This document shows, in pieces, positions 20,461 through 31,227 of a stretch of 64,000 nt of DNA. Both the position numbers and the translations under genes were made by a program. The notes under the pieces were generated by a model that was not told the origin of the DNA, did not search any database, and saw only the letters and a program-made list of their open reading frames with translations. Source of the DNA: Elephas maximus indicus (Eukaryota; Chordata; Mammalia; Proboscidea; Elephantidae); the NCBI RefSeq assembly GCF_024166365.1, contig NC_064830.1, positions 86,546,721 to 86,610,720 on the forward strand, given 5' to 3'. The stretch's first letter is position 1, and every line of letters starts with the position of its first letter.

Positions 20461-22054
20461 TATCCACTTGGCCCTTAACAGGCCTGGGATCTAGATGTGT
20501 CCATGGTAGGAACCCGGTCATCCTGATGACTGGGCCCTCTTTTTGTGGAAATTCTTAACTCTCTACTTGTCTGTAACATTATAGAAATAAACTTGAGTTT
20601 CAGTGAAAAACTTCGCCTTGTCTAGAGAATACCACTACAGGTTACCTGATTCTGGCTTTGCATTGTATTTGAGCTTCCACCCCTTTTAACATTTAGACCA
20701 CTGACAGACATACACAATGTCTTATTCAGTAGAGATTCAATTGTTCCCCCTTTCATGCTGTAAATATCTCCATTTACATATGCATGTCAATATGCCTGAT
20801 CAATACTCCTGTGTCTATTCTTTGAATTCAGTTTTGAATTGGTTGTATCTGCCCATTCCCTCATGAGTTAAATAGAATCTTCCAACACACGTTCATGTCA
20901 TATTTATATGAGTGTTATTATTTTACCCTGTCTGGAAAATATTAACTGTTTTGGAAGGAACACCCACATGCCCAATGGATTCACCTACCAGAGCTAGGTA
21001 AACATCCTTGACAGAGAAGTGCACCTCACATGTGTTTCAAGCCCAAGAGTGTGTTTTCTTAGCTCTTACTTGGGTCCAAATCACCAATAGAACTTAGTCG
21101 CTGCTCTGTTTTTCCCATTTTAATTTTCCTCTCTACTAATTTTGTGTTTCCATTTTGTTTTTGGTACATTTACAGCCAATAAGTTATTCCCAATTGTTGG
21201 AAGCAGTGGTTGGAAATTTGTTTTTATGGTCTGACTATTGGAGATCTCTGTAAACAAACTAATGGTTTATAGAGATCTAGTTTCCGTGACTGAGAAACAA
21301 CAGAGAATCTGGCTTGTCAGTATTTTTGTTTGTCTATTTTTGAGCTCAAATCAATTAAGATTTTATGCCTTCCTAAGTGGAACAGCTTTTTGATATCTGA
21401 ACAGGTGAGATTTTCTATGTCTGTGTTTACTCGTGGCTGGAGACTATAAGTTGTATTTCTCTATGCCTGTGTGTCTATGGGCCCATAATTTAGAAACACC
21501 TTTATCTCTGTGAGTTGTGGAATGCTTTTCTAGATGATATTTTTTTATTAATATATTACAGTATAAATTCTCTTAAATTAGAGGATCTCTGTAATGATTG
21601 GCATATTAGATAATTATTTATATAATTTGAATATTTCTAAAATTCCCTCAAAATAAGGAAATTGAAATATTCATATTTTAAATGTGTTATATCAAAAATA
21701 TTCTCTCAGAAATCAACTCAGAACCATTCTAAGATTTCAAATTCACATAATTTAGGTAAATCTTTGTCAAGCAAGGCAAGTTTATTCTTTACAGATTAGC
21801 ATTAAAAAAAGATGTCTTCTGAGATTTTCAGGGGTAAGTGTAACACAAGTACACATTTTATTTTATTTGAGTATGTTTTTCCTAAACTCACACAGGTAAA
21901 CTGATCACATAAACTAGTATTACTTCTAGTTATTGTTTAACATTATGAAAAAGCCTATATTCCAGTTTGACTAACTTGAATCATTGTTCTGATGAAAAAG
22001 CATTTCCACAGAAATAAGGTTGTTGTTGTTTTTTTTTTTTTTTTAGTTTTCACA
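20461..22054. other. Unassigned AT-rich DNA
   Basis: About 1.6 kb with no gene or repeat family I can name. A plus-strand AATAAA lies near 20586. Poly(T) around 22027-22044 precedes an L1 3' end. Confidence 0.35.
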
Positions 22055-22104
22055 TTTTGATATTGATCTTTATTTTTTTTTATTAAGGTAAAATTCAATT
22101 AACA
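22055..22104 (-). repeat. Old L1 3' end, left part
   Basis: TTTTATTAAGGTAAAATTCAATTAACA matches the reverse-strand L1 3' end. It continues after the LTR at 22692, so both are one L1 split by a later insertion. Confidence 0.75.
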
Positions 22105-22691
22105 TGGTTGTAGAGAAAAACTTGAATGCTGCTTAAGTTAGAGAGGTTTATTAAGGGTTTAAAACAATTGCAAGTGGGAAACCACATAGCCCATTGAAAA
22201 TGGAACCAGGTAGTCCCAGGCAGTTTCATGATACAAGTATTCTTATACTTTTATGGGGATAAAAAGAGGAACCAAACCATAAGGAGGACAATTACAGAAA
22301 AATCAATAAATATTGTAATAATCACACTCTGGTTACTGATTACTAATAGTATAGTTGGTGATTACAGATAGGTTCACAGAATGCTTAGATCATGGTCAGA
22401 AGATGCTTACATGTATTTTCTTTGTCTATCTTGCAAAAATATCTTGTTGGCAACAGCACCCAGATAGCACTCTTCCTGAGTATGTGTATTTTGAGAGGTA
22501 TAGATAGTCACTTGGTTAAGAGCACTTGGGACATATGGTTTTACATCCTGGTTTTGACCACTGAGCAAAAACATGTTTTTCTGAAAAAACATAGCTGTTA
22601 GTCTAGAATCCAGATGAAAATCAGATAGCATGGTCAGCATATTGTTCCTCTGTCTCACTGACTACACTGAAAGTTGTCTTTTCTTGAGACA
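22105..22691 (-). mobile_element. Solo LTR splitting an old L1
   Basis: About 585 bp inserted in an L1. The minus strand begins TGTCTCAAGAAAAG and ends CTACAACCA, with AATAAA (22152-22147) near its 3' end, as expected for R/U5. AACAT occurs at both edges (22101-22105 and 22691-22695), overlapping the termini by a base or two, so the exact boundary is ambiguous. No coding region. The family is not recognised. Confidence 0.65.
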
Positions 22692-22920
22692 ACATAAAAG
22701 TCACCATTTTAACCATTTTAAGATGTACAATTAAGTGGCACCCTGTACACTAACAATATTATACAATCATCAGGTCCCTCTAGTTCTAAAACGACCTCAA
22801 AGAGAAACTCTGTGCCCAGTAGGCAGTCACTCCCCATGCCCCCATACTCCTAGCCCTGGCAACCACTAATCTGCTTTCTGTCTTTATGAATTTGCCGGTT
22901 CTGGATATTTCTTATAAATG
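22692..22920 (-). repeat. Old L1 3' end, right part
   Basis: ACATAAAAGTCACCATTTTAACC, GTACAATTAAGTGGC and CCCTGGCAACCACTAATCTGC are typical reverse-strand L1 3' end text. Confidence 0.85.
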
Positions 22921-23098
22921 TCCAAAGTACGTGAGACCAAGTCTAGCCATCCTCCCTTCTGAGGAGCATTCTGGCAGTACATCTTTCAGAACAGATTTGT
23001 TCGTTCTTCTGGCAGTTGACGGTATGTTCGATATTCTTCATCAACACCATAATTCAAAGGCATCAATCTTTGGCCTTCCTCAATCTGTCATTTTTACT
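22919..23098 (-). mobile_element. RTE internal fragment
   Basis: GTCCAAAGTACGTGAGACC..GAGGAGCATTCTGGCAGTAC and AACACCATAATTCAAAGGCATC correspond to the C-terminal coding part of the RTE, minus strand. No 3' tail is present, so it is a fragment. Confidence 0.85.
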
Positions 23099-23584
23099 TA
23101 CATCATTCAGTCTTCTTTAATTTTTAAAATTACATATATAATAAAGAAATATATATAAAATAAATATAAATTAATAAAATGGGAAAATTCAGTAAAAAGA
23201 TCTCTTGGAAGAACAATGATACATGAACATTGAATAATGGGTGATTTGTGTATGTGGTAATTTGCTTTATTCTCTGTACGGAAGCATGTTTCTAACTAAA
23301 ATAACAAAGGATGAATTCAGAAATATGTATAACAAAAGAATTAGTAATGTTATTTGCCAGCAAGAGAATAGGTTAACTGGATTTGGATACTTGCTGATTT
23401 CTATCTATTCTATTTTATTTTTATCTAGAAAGACATTTATCAAGATAGGATTATTTAAAGTTTGGGTATTCTAATAACGTTTTTTTTTTCTTAGAAATAT
23501 ATAAGTTTAACTGGAAAAATATGCTGTAAGTTGTTCATTACATCACCAGAGTAGGATGAAGAACATTTTCTTTATAAACTATGT
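23099..23584. other. Unassigned AT-rich DNA
   Basis: TA-rich with short A/T tracts. A plus-strand 77-codon frame at 23241 has no recognisable domain. Confidence 0.35.
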
Positions 23585-23815
23585 TATGCTAATTGAGCTA
23601 GATGTTCCCTAAGACCACGGTCCCCAGCCCTCAGCCCAGGGATTCAGTCCCTCAGGGAGTTTCGATGTGACTATGGAGCTTCCCTGACCTTGTCTTGGTC
23701 AAGTTGTGCTGACTTCCCCAGTACTGTGTACTGTCTTACCCTTCACCAAAGTTACCACTTATTTATTGTCTACTTAGCGTTTTTCCCTCCCCACCCCTGA
23801 ATGTGTGGCTGGATC
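23585..23815 (-). mobile_element. L1 3'UTR fragment
   Basis: GAGCTAGATGTTCCCTAAGACC, GTGCTGACTTCCCCAGTACT and CACCAAAGTTACCACTTATT are homologous by eye to the 3'UTR of the large L1 at 60110-60300. Confidence 0.8.
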
Positions 23816-23867
23816 AGATAGCCTACTCATAAACAAAATATCAATCACTTGCTACCTGGTGGCCAAA

Positions 23868-24030
23868 AAAACCCAAACTCACTGCTGTTGAGTCAATTCC
23901 GACTCACAGCGACCCTGTAGAACAGAGTAGAACTGCCCCATAGAGTTTTCAAGGAGTGGCTGGTGGGTTTAAACTGCCAGCGTTTTGGTTAGCAGCCCTA
24001 GCACTTAACCACTATTCCGCCAGAGTTTCC
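23868..24030 (-). mobile_element. AfroSINE, short form
   Basis: CTCACTGCTGTTGAGTCAATT tail, CCCCATAGAGTTTTCAAGG body, ATTCCGCCAGAGTTTCC head, on the plus strand. Confidence 0.92.
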
Positions 24031-24970
24031 AACTGACCATTAATGAAGAGGGACTCCTCAGAAGGAAATGAGTATATTTGCTACAGACCTATGGGAGCTG
24101 CCTGTGACTGTCAGGTAGTTGCAGGTTGAGTTTCTCAGAGTCAAAAATGTTTGCAGGTATGCAGATAATGGCCCTTCTAAACCCACTCATGGGGTCATCA
24201 GTTTCTCTGTGATGTTCTCATAAAAATGCCAGGAGGGAGAATTTCTGGCTTTGGCTTAAGGTATAGAAAGCTGGAAAGAGTGTTTCTCCTATTCTTACAA
24301 CAAAATAAAAAGTGAGAAAATCTGAAAAATCACAGCTTTTTTGGAAACCGTCAGAAAGCTGAGGTCACAGGCCAAGTACCTAACCTGAGATTTAGGTAAA
24401 AACAGATTCATCCAAAGAGAGAAAGACAAGAGCACTCGCTTACCTGGAGCAGACTCCAGACCCTGTAAAAGCTAGTGAGGAGAAATCAGCTTCGATGTAC
24501 AACAGATGGAGAGAGGATGAGTATGGGCAAGTGTGAATGTATGGAAACTCTGGGAGCCACAGAAACAAGAGGAATTCATATTAACTCTCAGCGTCTTCTC
24601 AACAGACCTTCACCAGCTACTCAAGAGAAATACTGGGGCACAGAGGAGCCCAGAGAATGCCTCCACCTTGTGCAGCCCTGGAGGAAAGGAAGAGGAACCA
24701 TCTCACATATACACATATACCCTCTATGGAACAAAAGTCTTAAGCCTTTCGGGGCAGGGTCACAAATCTTGTGGTCCTCAGGGGCAGATGAAGACTTAAA
24801 CTGATCTGGGGAAGTGAACAAGAACAAAGTTTACTCTTTGGGGAGAATCAGGAAAATGTCTTGAGCTTAGACAATTAAGGATTCCTTACTACTGAGGGAG
24901 AGGCAGATCACTGAAAAGGGCCCATCGACAAATAAAGATGCACAGCTCTTACCTAAGATTCCTCTGCTCC
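24031..24970. other. Unassigned
   Basis: No gene is recognised. A 109-codon frame (24475-24804) has no recognisable domain, and the overlapping 88-codon frame shows coding constraint is unlikely. It may be an old L1 5' region, but I could not confirm this. Confidence 0.3.
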
Positions 24971-24984
24971 CCACCACAAGGCTA

Positions 24985-25186
24985 AAAACCACCTGTTTTT
25001 GAGTTTATTCTGACTTAAGGTGGCCCCAGGAGTGTTGCAGTAGAACTGTGCTCCATAGGGCTTTCGGTGATTGATGTTTCTGAAGTAGATCACCAGGCCT
25101 GTCTCCCGAGGTTCCTCTGGGTGGACTCGAACCACCAACTTTTCCATTAGGTGCCAAGTTTGTTAACCATTTGAACTTTAGGACTC
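24985..25186 (-). mobile_element. AfroSINE type 2, with target-site duplication
   Basis: Type-2 body (AGAAGTAGATCACCAGGCC-like, CCTCTGGGTGGACTCGAACC). It is flanked by CCACCACAAGGCTA (24971-24984) and CCACCACAAGGTTA (25187-25200), a 14-bp duplication with one mismatch. This fixes both ends of the element. Confidence 0.93.
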
Positions 25187-25379
25187 CCACCACAAGGTTA
25201 GCAAGTGTCATAAGAATCAGCTGTGTACTTCTGGAGAGGGCTGGAAATGCAGCAACTTGGACCTAAAGAATATTGTAAACAGGGTAAAGAGAAAAATAAC
25301 ATGTATTTCTCTTGTTTTTATTATATCATGTTATCGTATCATTGTAAAGGAAAAGAAGACATTGTGAAGAGAACAAGAA

Positions 25380-25665
25380 AATGAACCAAAGAGTGGGAGA
25401 AAATATTTTCAAATCATATATCTGATAAAAGATGTGTTTTTTATGTATATGTAAACTCAGTGATAACAAAAACAACCCAATAAAAAAATAAGCAAAAGAT
25501 TTGAATATACATTCCACCAGGAAGATATACAGATGGTATATTAATACACAAAGAGTTACTCATTGGTCATTAGTCATTAGGGAAATGCAATGATATGCAA
25601 CAATGAGACGCCCCTACGCATAATTAGAAAGGCCAAATAGAAGGTGAATGGATGGGTGGAATAGC
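25380..25665 (+). repeat. Old L1 ORF2 fragment
   Basis: GGGAGAAAATATTTTCAAATCA, AGCAAAAGATTTGAATATAC and CATTAGGGAAATGCAATG follow the L1 ORF2 coding text in plus orientation. Confidence 0.85.
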
Positions 25666-25689
25666 TCTGCATGTCTCCACGAAATTTAT

Positions 25690-25965
25690 ATAGATATTAA
25701 AATATACCCATTGTAGAATTTTTGGAAAATACAGAAAAGTACGAAGAATATGGAAAATATCTACAATCAATGAACGTTTAGCATACTTTTTCCTAGTATC
25801 TCTCTTTCTCTTTCCCTCTCCCCAGTCTCTCTTATTGTTTGTTTTTTACAAACTTAAGGTCACAGGATATATTCTGATTTATATTTTGATTATTTTGCAT
25901 AATAATGCCACATGCATTGTCTCCCGTTGCTAAATATTCTTCTGCAACATGATTTTAATGGCATA
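25690..25965 (-). repeat. Old L1-like fragment, left of SINE
   Basis: A GGAAAATACAGAAAAGTACG and TATTTTGCATAATAATGCCAC pattern typical of old L1. It probably continues after the SINE, at 26159. Confidence 0.5.
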
Positions 25966-25975
25966 TTTCATTGTA

Positions 25976-26148
25976 TTAAAAAAAAAAAAAAAAGAAAGCC
26001 ATTGCTGTCGAGTTGATTCTGACTCATAGTGACCCAATAGGACAGAGTAGAACTGCTCCATTGGGCTTCCAAGGAATGGCTGACAGATTTGAACTGCTGG
26101 ACTTGTAGTTAGCAGCCGAGTTCTTAACCACCGTGCACCAGGGCTCCG
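25976..26148 (-). mobile_element. AfroSINE, short form, with target-site duplication
   Basis: An A-run (on the plus strand) precedes CCATTGCTGTCGAGTTGATT, ending GTGCACCAGGGCTCC. TTTCATTGTA flanks it at 25966-25975 and 26149-26158, a perfect 10-bp duplication. Confidence 0.95.
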
Positions 26149-26158
26149 TTTCATTGTA

Positions 26159-26685
26159 CAGCCATACCATAATTTATTTTACAAATCCCCTATTGTGAGT
26201 ATGTGTGTTTTTATAATTTCTTACTATTATAAATAATATCATACTAAGCACCGCTTGTGCTTTTCTGACTATTTCCTGTGGATAAGTTCCTAGAAGTAGA
26301 ATTACTGGTGGAGAGGATATAAACATTTTTATGAGCCTCTTGATACATCTTGCCAAATCACCCCCCTGAAAGGATGAAACAATGTATCCTCCTTCCATCA
26401 GTGAGTGTATTATCTCACCACACCCTTGACAACGGGAGGCCTTCCATATATAATTTTATTCTTTGTTAGTTTGATAGATGAATAATGGCATTTCATCGTT
26501 GTTTTAATTTGCATCTATTTGATTACAAAATAGGCTGATTCTTTGAGGCCTATATTATTCATTTGCATTTCTTTTGTGTGTGTGTTGAACTGTCAATTTA
26601 TGTCCCGCTCTTGCTTTTTATTGTATATTCCTCTTTTTTCTTATTGGGCCATTAAGGTTTTTAAAATATTAAATACATTAACTTT
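26159..26685 (-). repeat. Old L1 fragment
   Basis: CCATACCATAATTTATTTTAC, GATAAGTTCCTAGAAGTAG and TTGTTTTAATTTGCATCTAT are reverse-strand L1 ORF2 end text. Confidence 0.75.
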
Positions 26686-26689
26686 TGCA

Positions 26690-27470
26690 AAAAAAAAAAG
26701 TGGTAGGAAGAACATTCATAGAAATCATTCTGGTAAAATAAATGCCCAGCTGTTAATAATGATTATTATCTCGGGGGACTAGGGTGAGTGGCGAGAATGA
26801 AGTGTTAGTTCCTCTCAGTTTGCCACTTCACCCTGATCCACTCTCCATCCTTTCTTGACCTCCTCTGTGCCCCAGGAGGCTGATCTCTAAGCACTTCAAA
26901 ATCAGGGCCTCCTGCCTTCTCGTTTCCAGTGGTGTCAGCCAATGGGCACTAAGGACATTAGGTAAAAGGGCAGAAGACAGGAAGGGTTGGGTCTTCATAT
27001 CCTCTCCCCCATACCTTGCCTGCCTTGCTGTGATTCTGTTAGAGCCTGCAATTCTCTATGATCATAGCTTCTGTCAAGCAACCCTGCTTCCGCATCCAAC
27101 TGTTGATATAGAAATGTCAACTTTTCCCCTTGCTGCTTTAAACATGGGGTGGCAATAACTTCCACTGTTGTTGGTCCTTAGTACTTCATTAGCTCTGTCA
27201 ATTCTCTTCCCTATGGTCACATCTCTGTGTATTGCACTCTCATTGAACCATCTTCATCTAAATCCCTTGAGGCTGCCATCTGTTTCCTGCCAGGACCTTT
27301 TGTCTCATATAGGAGGAGGTGAGTTAACTTTTCATTTTGGATGTTTCTGTAACGTTATGCCAATTTCATTTTTTTTCACAATAAGTATGTATTAATTGTG
27401 TAATGAACTAAAAATCCTTTCACTTTTTAGAAATTTTATTGTGGTAAGTGTATGTATATATACATATGTT
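26690..27470. other. Unassigned, possibly an old repeat
   Basis: 26800-27330 has the uniform composition of an old interspersed repeat (TGTCAGCCAATGGGCACTAAGG, GATCATAGCTTCTGTCAAGC), but I cannot name the family. No gene. Confidence 0.35.
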
Positions 27471-27471
27471 C

Positions 27472-27621
27472 AGAAACCCTGGTGGCGTAAGTGCTATAGC
27501 TGCTAACCAAAAGGTTGGCAGTTTGAATACACCAGGCACTCCTTGGAAACTCTGGGGCAGTTCTACTCTGTCCTTTAGGGTAGCTATGAGTCAAAATCGA
27601 CTTGACAGCAATGGGCTTTGT
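27472..27621 (+). mobile_element. AfroSINE, short form
   Basis: AGAAACCCTGGTGGCGTAAGTGC head (a few bases shorter in the A-box region than its relatives), CTAACCAAAAGGTTGGCAG, and TGACAGCAATGGGCTTTG tail. Confidence 0.9.
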
Positions 27622-27626
27622 AAATA

Positions 27627-27642
27627 CACACACACACTGTAT
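27627..27642. repeat. (AC)n short tract
   Basis: A short ACACACACACAC run just past the SINE tail. Confidence 0.8.
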
Positions 27643-27865
27643 TTTTACACAAAGAATGCATTGCTATGTTTGTTTGCTAACCTCTCCATCCTACCAAGGA
27701 AGTGTTTTCGTAAGCATGCTATGCTAATTTTTTTACAGCAACCTGTAAAAGAAAATGGCATAGAAACACAAAAGGAGGTGGGAACTGCTGGCAAACAAAA
27801 GTAGGAGGTGTGGGTTATTTGCATGAAAAATATAGTATATAGCAGAAGTTTGCCATTTCAGCATT

Positions 27866-28115
27866 TTTTAAAGATATACAACTCAGTGACATTAATTACT
27901 TTCATCATGTTGTGCAACCATCACCCTTATCCCTTTCCAAACTTGGAATTGCTTTTTCTGTGAATTAGCAGCCTATTAAGTTGTTGGCCTCTTTATTGTC
28001 CATTTATAGGAGTTTGTTGACTTTTACAGATTTTTAACCATTGCATGTCATCTCTATTACAAATTATTTCCCAGATCTATCATTTGTCTTTTGATTTGGC
28101 TGAAAATATCTTTTG
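27866..28115 (-). repeat. Old L1 3' end fragment
   Basis: ACAACTCAGTGACATTAATTAC, TTGTGCAACCATCACCC and CATTTGTCTTTTGATTTGGC are reverse-strand L1 end text. Confidence 0.75.
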
Positions 28116-28120
28116 ACTTA

Positions 28121-28310
28121 CCCCAAATCACCCAAACCCACTGCCATCTAGTCAATTCGAACTCACAGCCACCCCATAGGGTTTCCAAGGCTGTAAATCT
28201 CTACAGAAGCCGACTGTCACATCTTTCTCCTGCAGAGCCTCTGGTGGTTTACAACTGCCAGCCCTTCAGTTGGCAGTCCAGTGCTTTAACCCCTGTGCCA
28301 CCAGGGCTCA
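28121..28310 (-). mobile_element. AfroSINE, long form, with target-site duplication
   Basis: ACTGCCATCTAGTCAATTC tail, CTGTAAATCTCTACAGAAGC middle, CCACCAGGGCTCA head. TTTTGACTTA (28111-28120) and TTTTGACATA (28311-28320) flank it, a 10-bp duplication with one mismatch. Confidence 0.92.
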
Positions 28311-28464
28311 TTTTGACATAGAAACATAATAAATGTATATTCAGCCAAATTGCTTATATATCCTTCCGTAGCTTCTGGGTATCCTGTCCCCAAAAATAAG
28401 GCTTTCTTAGCCTAAGAATTTGTATACATAGTCTCCTCAATTGTTTTCTTTCTTTTTGTGTGTG

Positions 28465-29110
28465 TGCCACATATTACTTTCTTTTAATGTGGTGCAGATA
28501 GGCACAAAAAACACTCAAATTCAATGGTAGCTACATGTACGATTCAATGACACTGACTTTACTCACATTGTGCAACGCTTATTCTTATCACTTTGCTAAT
28601 TATTCTAACACCTTAAACCTAAACTCAGTGTCCCCCAAACAAAAACTTCTCCTTTCCCTCTCCCTTCTACCCCTGGTAACCACTAATCATCTTTGATTTT
28701 TATGTATTTGCTTGTTTCATATAAGTGAGGGCATACAATATTCATCCTTTTGTGAGTGACGTATTTCACTCAGTATTATGTTTTCAAGGTTCATCCATAC
28801 TGTGACATGCATCAGAACTTCATTTCTCTTTATGGGTGCATAATATTTCATTGTATGTAAAAACCACATTTTATTTATCCATTCATTTGTTGATGAACAC
28901 TTAGGTTGTTTCCATATTTTAGCTATTTTGAAAAGTGCTGCAATGAACATTGGTTTACAGGTTTCTGTTTGTGTTCCTGCTTTCACTTCTTCTGAATATA
29001 TACCTAGGATTGGGATTGCTGCATCATATGGTAGTTGCCGTGTTCAAACTTTGGAAGAACTACCAAAATGTTTCCCACCTTGGCTGTACTTTTTGCATTC
29101 CCACTAGCAA
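28465..29110 (-). repeat. Old L1, ORF2 C-terminus and 3' end
   Basis: The minus-strand frame 28986-28717 (89 codons) reads FIAALFKIAKIWKQPKCS and NEWINKMWFLHTMKYY, the classic C-terminal end of L1 ORF2. The 3' end follows at 28700-28465 with CCCTGGTAACCACTAATC. A truncated non-functional copy. Confidence 0.92.
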
Positions 29111-29369
29111 TGGGTGAGGTTTCCATTTGTTCATCACTTGTGGTCTGTTCCAGTTTTAAGGCATGCATTCCTGTAGTGTGGATCAATAAGTCAGGCTCTA
29201 TAGACCATGGCCATTGGAATGCCATGTGGTGGGCATGCTGAGGTCATAATTAGGCAATTATTGGTTTTATTGGCAATCTTCTACTAAAGATAATGTATTG
29301 GGCATCTCACCCTTACCCAGAAATAGTCATTGTTTATGGCAAATATGTGGTAACATTGTATTACTTCTT
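29111..29369. other. Unassigned
   Basis: No family recognised. Lies between two L1 fragments. Confidence 0.3.
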
Positions 29370-29725
29370 TTTTTATTGTTGTTGAAAATACACACAGTAA
29401 AACATACAGCAATTCAACAATTTCTACCTGTACCATTCAGTGACATTTTTTACATTCTTCAAGTTGGCAAATGATTTTACCCTTCTTTCCCAAATTGTTT
29501 CTCGCTTATTAACATAAACTCACTTCCTCTTAAGCTTCCTATCTAACCTTTCGAGTTGCTCTTATCAATCCTCAATTCTTTTCTAATATTTTAATTTAGT
29601 TTACGAGTTTATCCATTCACTAACTGATGGACACTGATGTTGATTGTCATTTTTATCTATTTTGAATAGTGCTGCTAAGAATACTCACGTACAAGTCTTT
29701 GTGTAGACACGGACTTCATTTTTTT
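29370..29725 (-). repeat. Old L1 3' end fragment
   Basis: ACACACAGTAAAACATACAGC, CAATTTCTACCTGTACC and ATTTTGAATAGTGCTGCTAAG are reverse-strand L1 end text, in two patches. Confidence 0.75.
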
Positions 29726-29934
29726 TTCCTTTTTAATATGGCAGGAGATAAGGATATAAATTCATCTACAGTCACGGAAATTAAAATCAATGTAACAACA
29801 AAATAACACTTTTAGTTATTCTCAGTTTGCCTCCCCACCCTGGGGGAGATATTTTTATGCACCTTTTGACACATCTTGCCAAATTATCACTCTTATTCCT
29901 GGTAGTCATAAGGAAAAAAATGTTGTCTCAAAAA

Positions 29935-30360
29935 TCACTGGAAGATTCATCAACAGGTGAATGGATGGACAAAATGTGATAGATACACAATGAAATATTA
30001 CTCAGTCACAAAACGAAATGAAGTCCTGGTGCATGCCACAACATGGATGAACCTTGAAAACACGCTGAGGGAAATAAGCCAGTTGCAAAAGGACAAACAC
30101 TGTGTGTTCTCACTTAAGTTAAATAAGTGCAAAGGTAATTAGTGGTTATCAGGGGTGGTAGAGAGGAGGAAAGGGGAAGTTTTTGCTTAGGGGGTATTGA
30201 GTTTATGCTAAAAGTGGAGGAATAATTTGGAAAAAGGTTATCGATAATGGTTTGCACAAAAAGAAGAATGTGATCAATGTCTCTGAATTATACATGTAGA
30301 AATCGTTGAATTGGCGAATGTTGAGTATATTTTCACCACAATAAAAAAAGAAGAAGAAAT
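29935..30360 (+). repeat. L1 ORF2 C-terminus, plus orientation
   Basis: Frame 29957-30142 reads MKYYSVTKRNEVLVHATTW and QLQKDKHCVFSL, the ORF2 C-terminal end. The 3'UTR follows. Confidence 0.88.
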
Positions 30361-30875
30361 CATTGGAGAAAGGATAAAATTTTATAGTCTTTTTGGAAAG
30401 TAATATGAAAACATCTCTTAAAATTAAGAGTACACATGCTGTTCAACCCAACAATTCCACTTCTGGGAGTCCAACCCATAGTAATAAAAGCCTCAATAAA
30501 TTAGGACACATATAAAGCGATGTTTATAGCAGCATTCCTTGTAGTAGCAAAAATAAATGCCAATGACAAAGAAAGGGTTGAAAAACCTCTATAATAGAAT
30601 ATTTTGCAGCCACTTAAAAGCATAAATTGTAGCTATAAGAGAAAGATTTTTGTGAAGTATTGTTGAGTTAGAAAAGAAAGGTAAAGAAATCTGTTTCCTA
30701 TGATTCCATTTTTTACGAACTAACAGTGATAAAATCTGTGTATGTGTGTGTGTGAATTTGTAAATAGTTATATGAAAATGGAGAAAGGCAGAGAAGAATT
30801 TACAGCTTTTTTGTTAGCACAGGTTATCTGGTTATGAAATTTAGGAGTGGGATAAGAAATATACTATAATAGGAA
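30361..30875 (+). repeat. Old L1 fragment
   Basis: CCAACAATTCCACTTCTGGGAG, TTATAGCAGCATTCCTTGTAG and TATGATTCCATTTTTTACG are ORF2/3'UTR text of old L1, plus orientation. A TGTGTGTGTGTG tract lies near 30742. Confidence 0.8.
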
Positions 30876-31227
30876 AAGAAAATGCCCATTCATGATATGT
30901 CCCTTTTTTGTTTGTTAGAGATATCTGCATATATGTGCATAAATAAATTAGAAAAAAGACTAGATTTGTATCTATTGACTTCTATACTTGTGCACATTAG
31001 ATTGTCAACCAGGAAAGCCAAGCTGCATAGTAATATGTAAATAAACACCAAGAAACAGCAAAGAAAACTCCTCTGTGTGTGTGTATGCATGATGTATATT
31101 TGTATAACTTAGAAGAAAAGCATAGCAGCATACTTTCCAAATTGTTCATAGTAGGGAAGAGGGTGAAGGAGAGGAGAGTGAAGGGGGAACATCATGGATT
31201 TTGTAAATATAAGACTTTGTATTGTAT
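30876..31227. other. Unassigned
   Basis: No gene or family recognised. A short TG tract lies around 31074. Confidence 0.35.

Noticed and set aside
24475..24804. 109-codon plus-strand frame
   Set aside because: No recognisable domain. An overlapping 88-codon frame has similar length, so it is likely chance in moderate-GC DNA.
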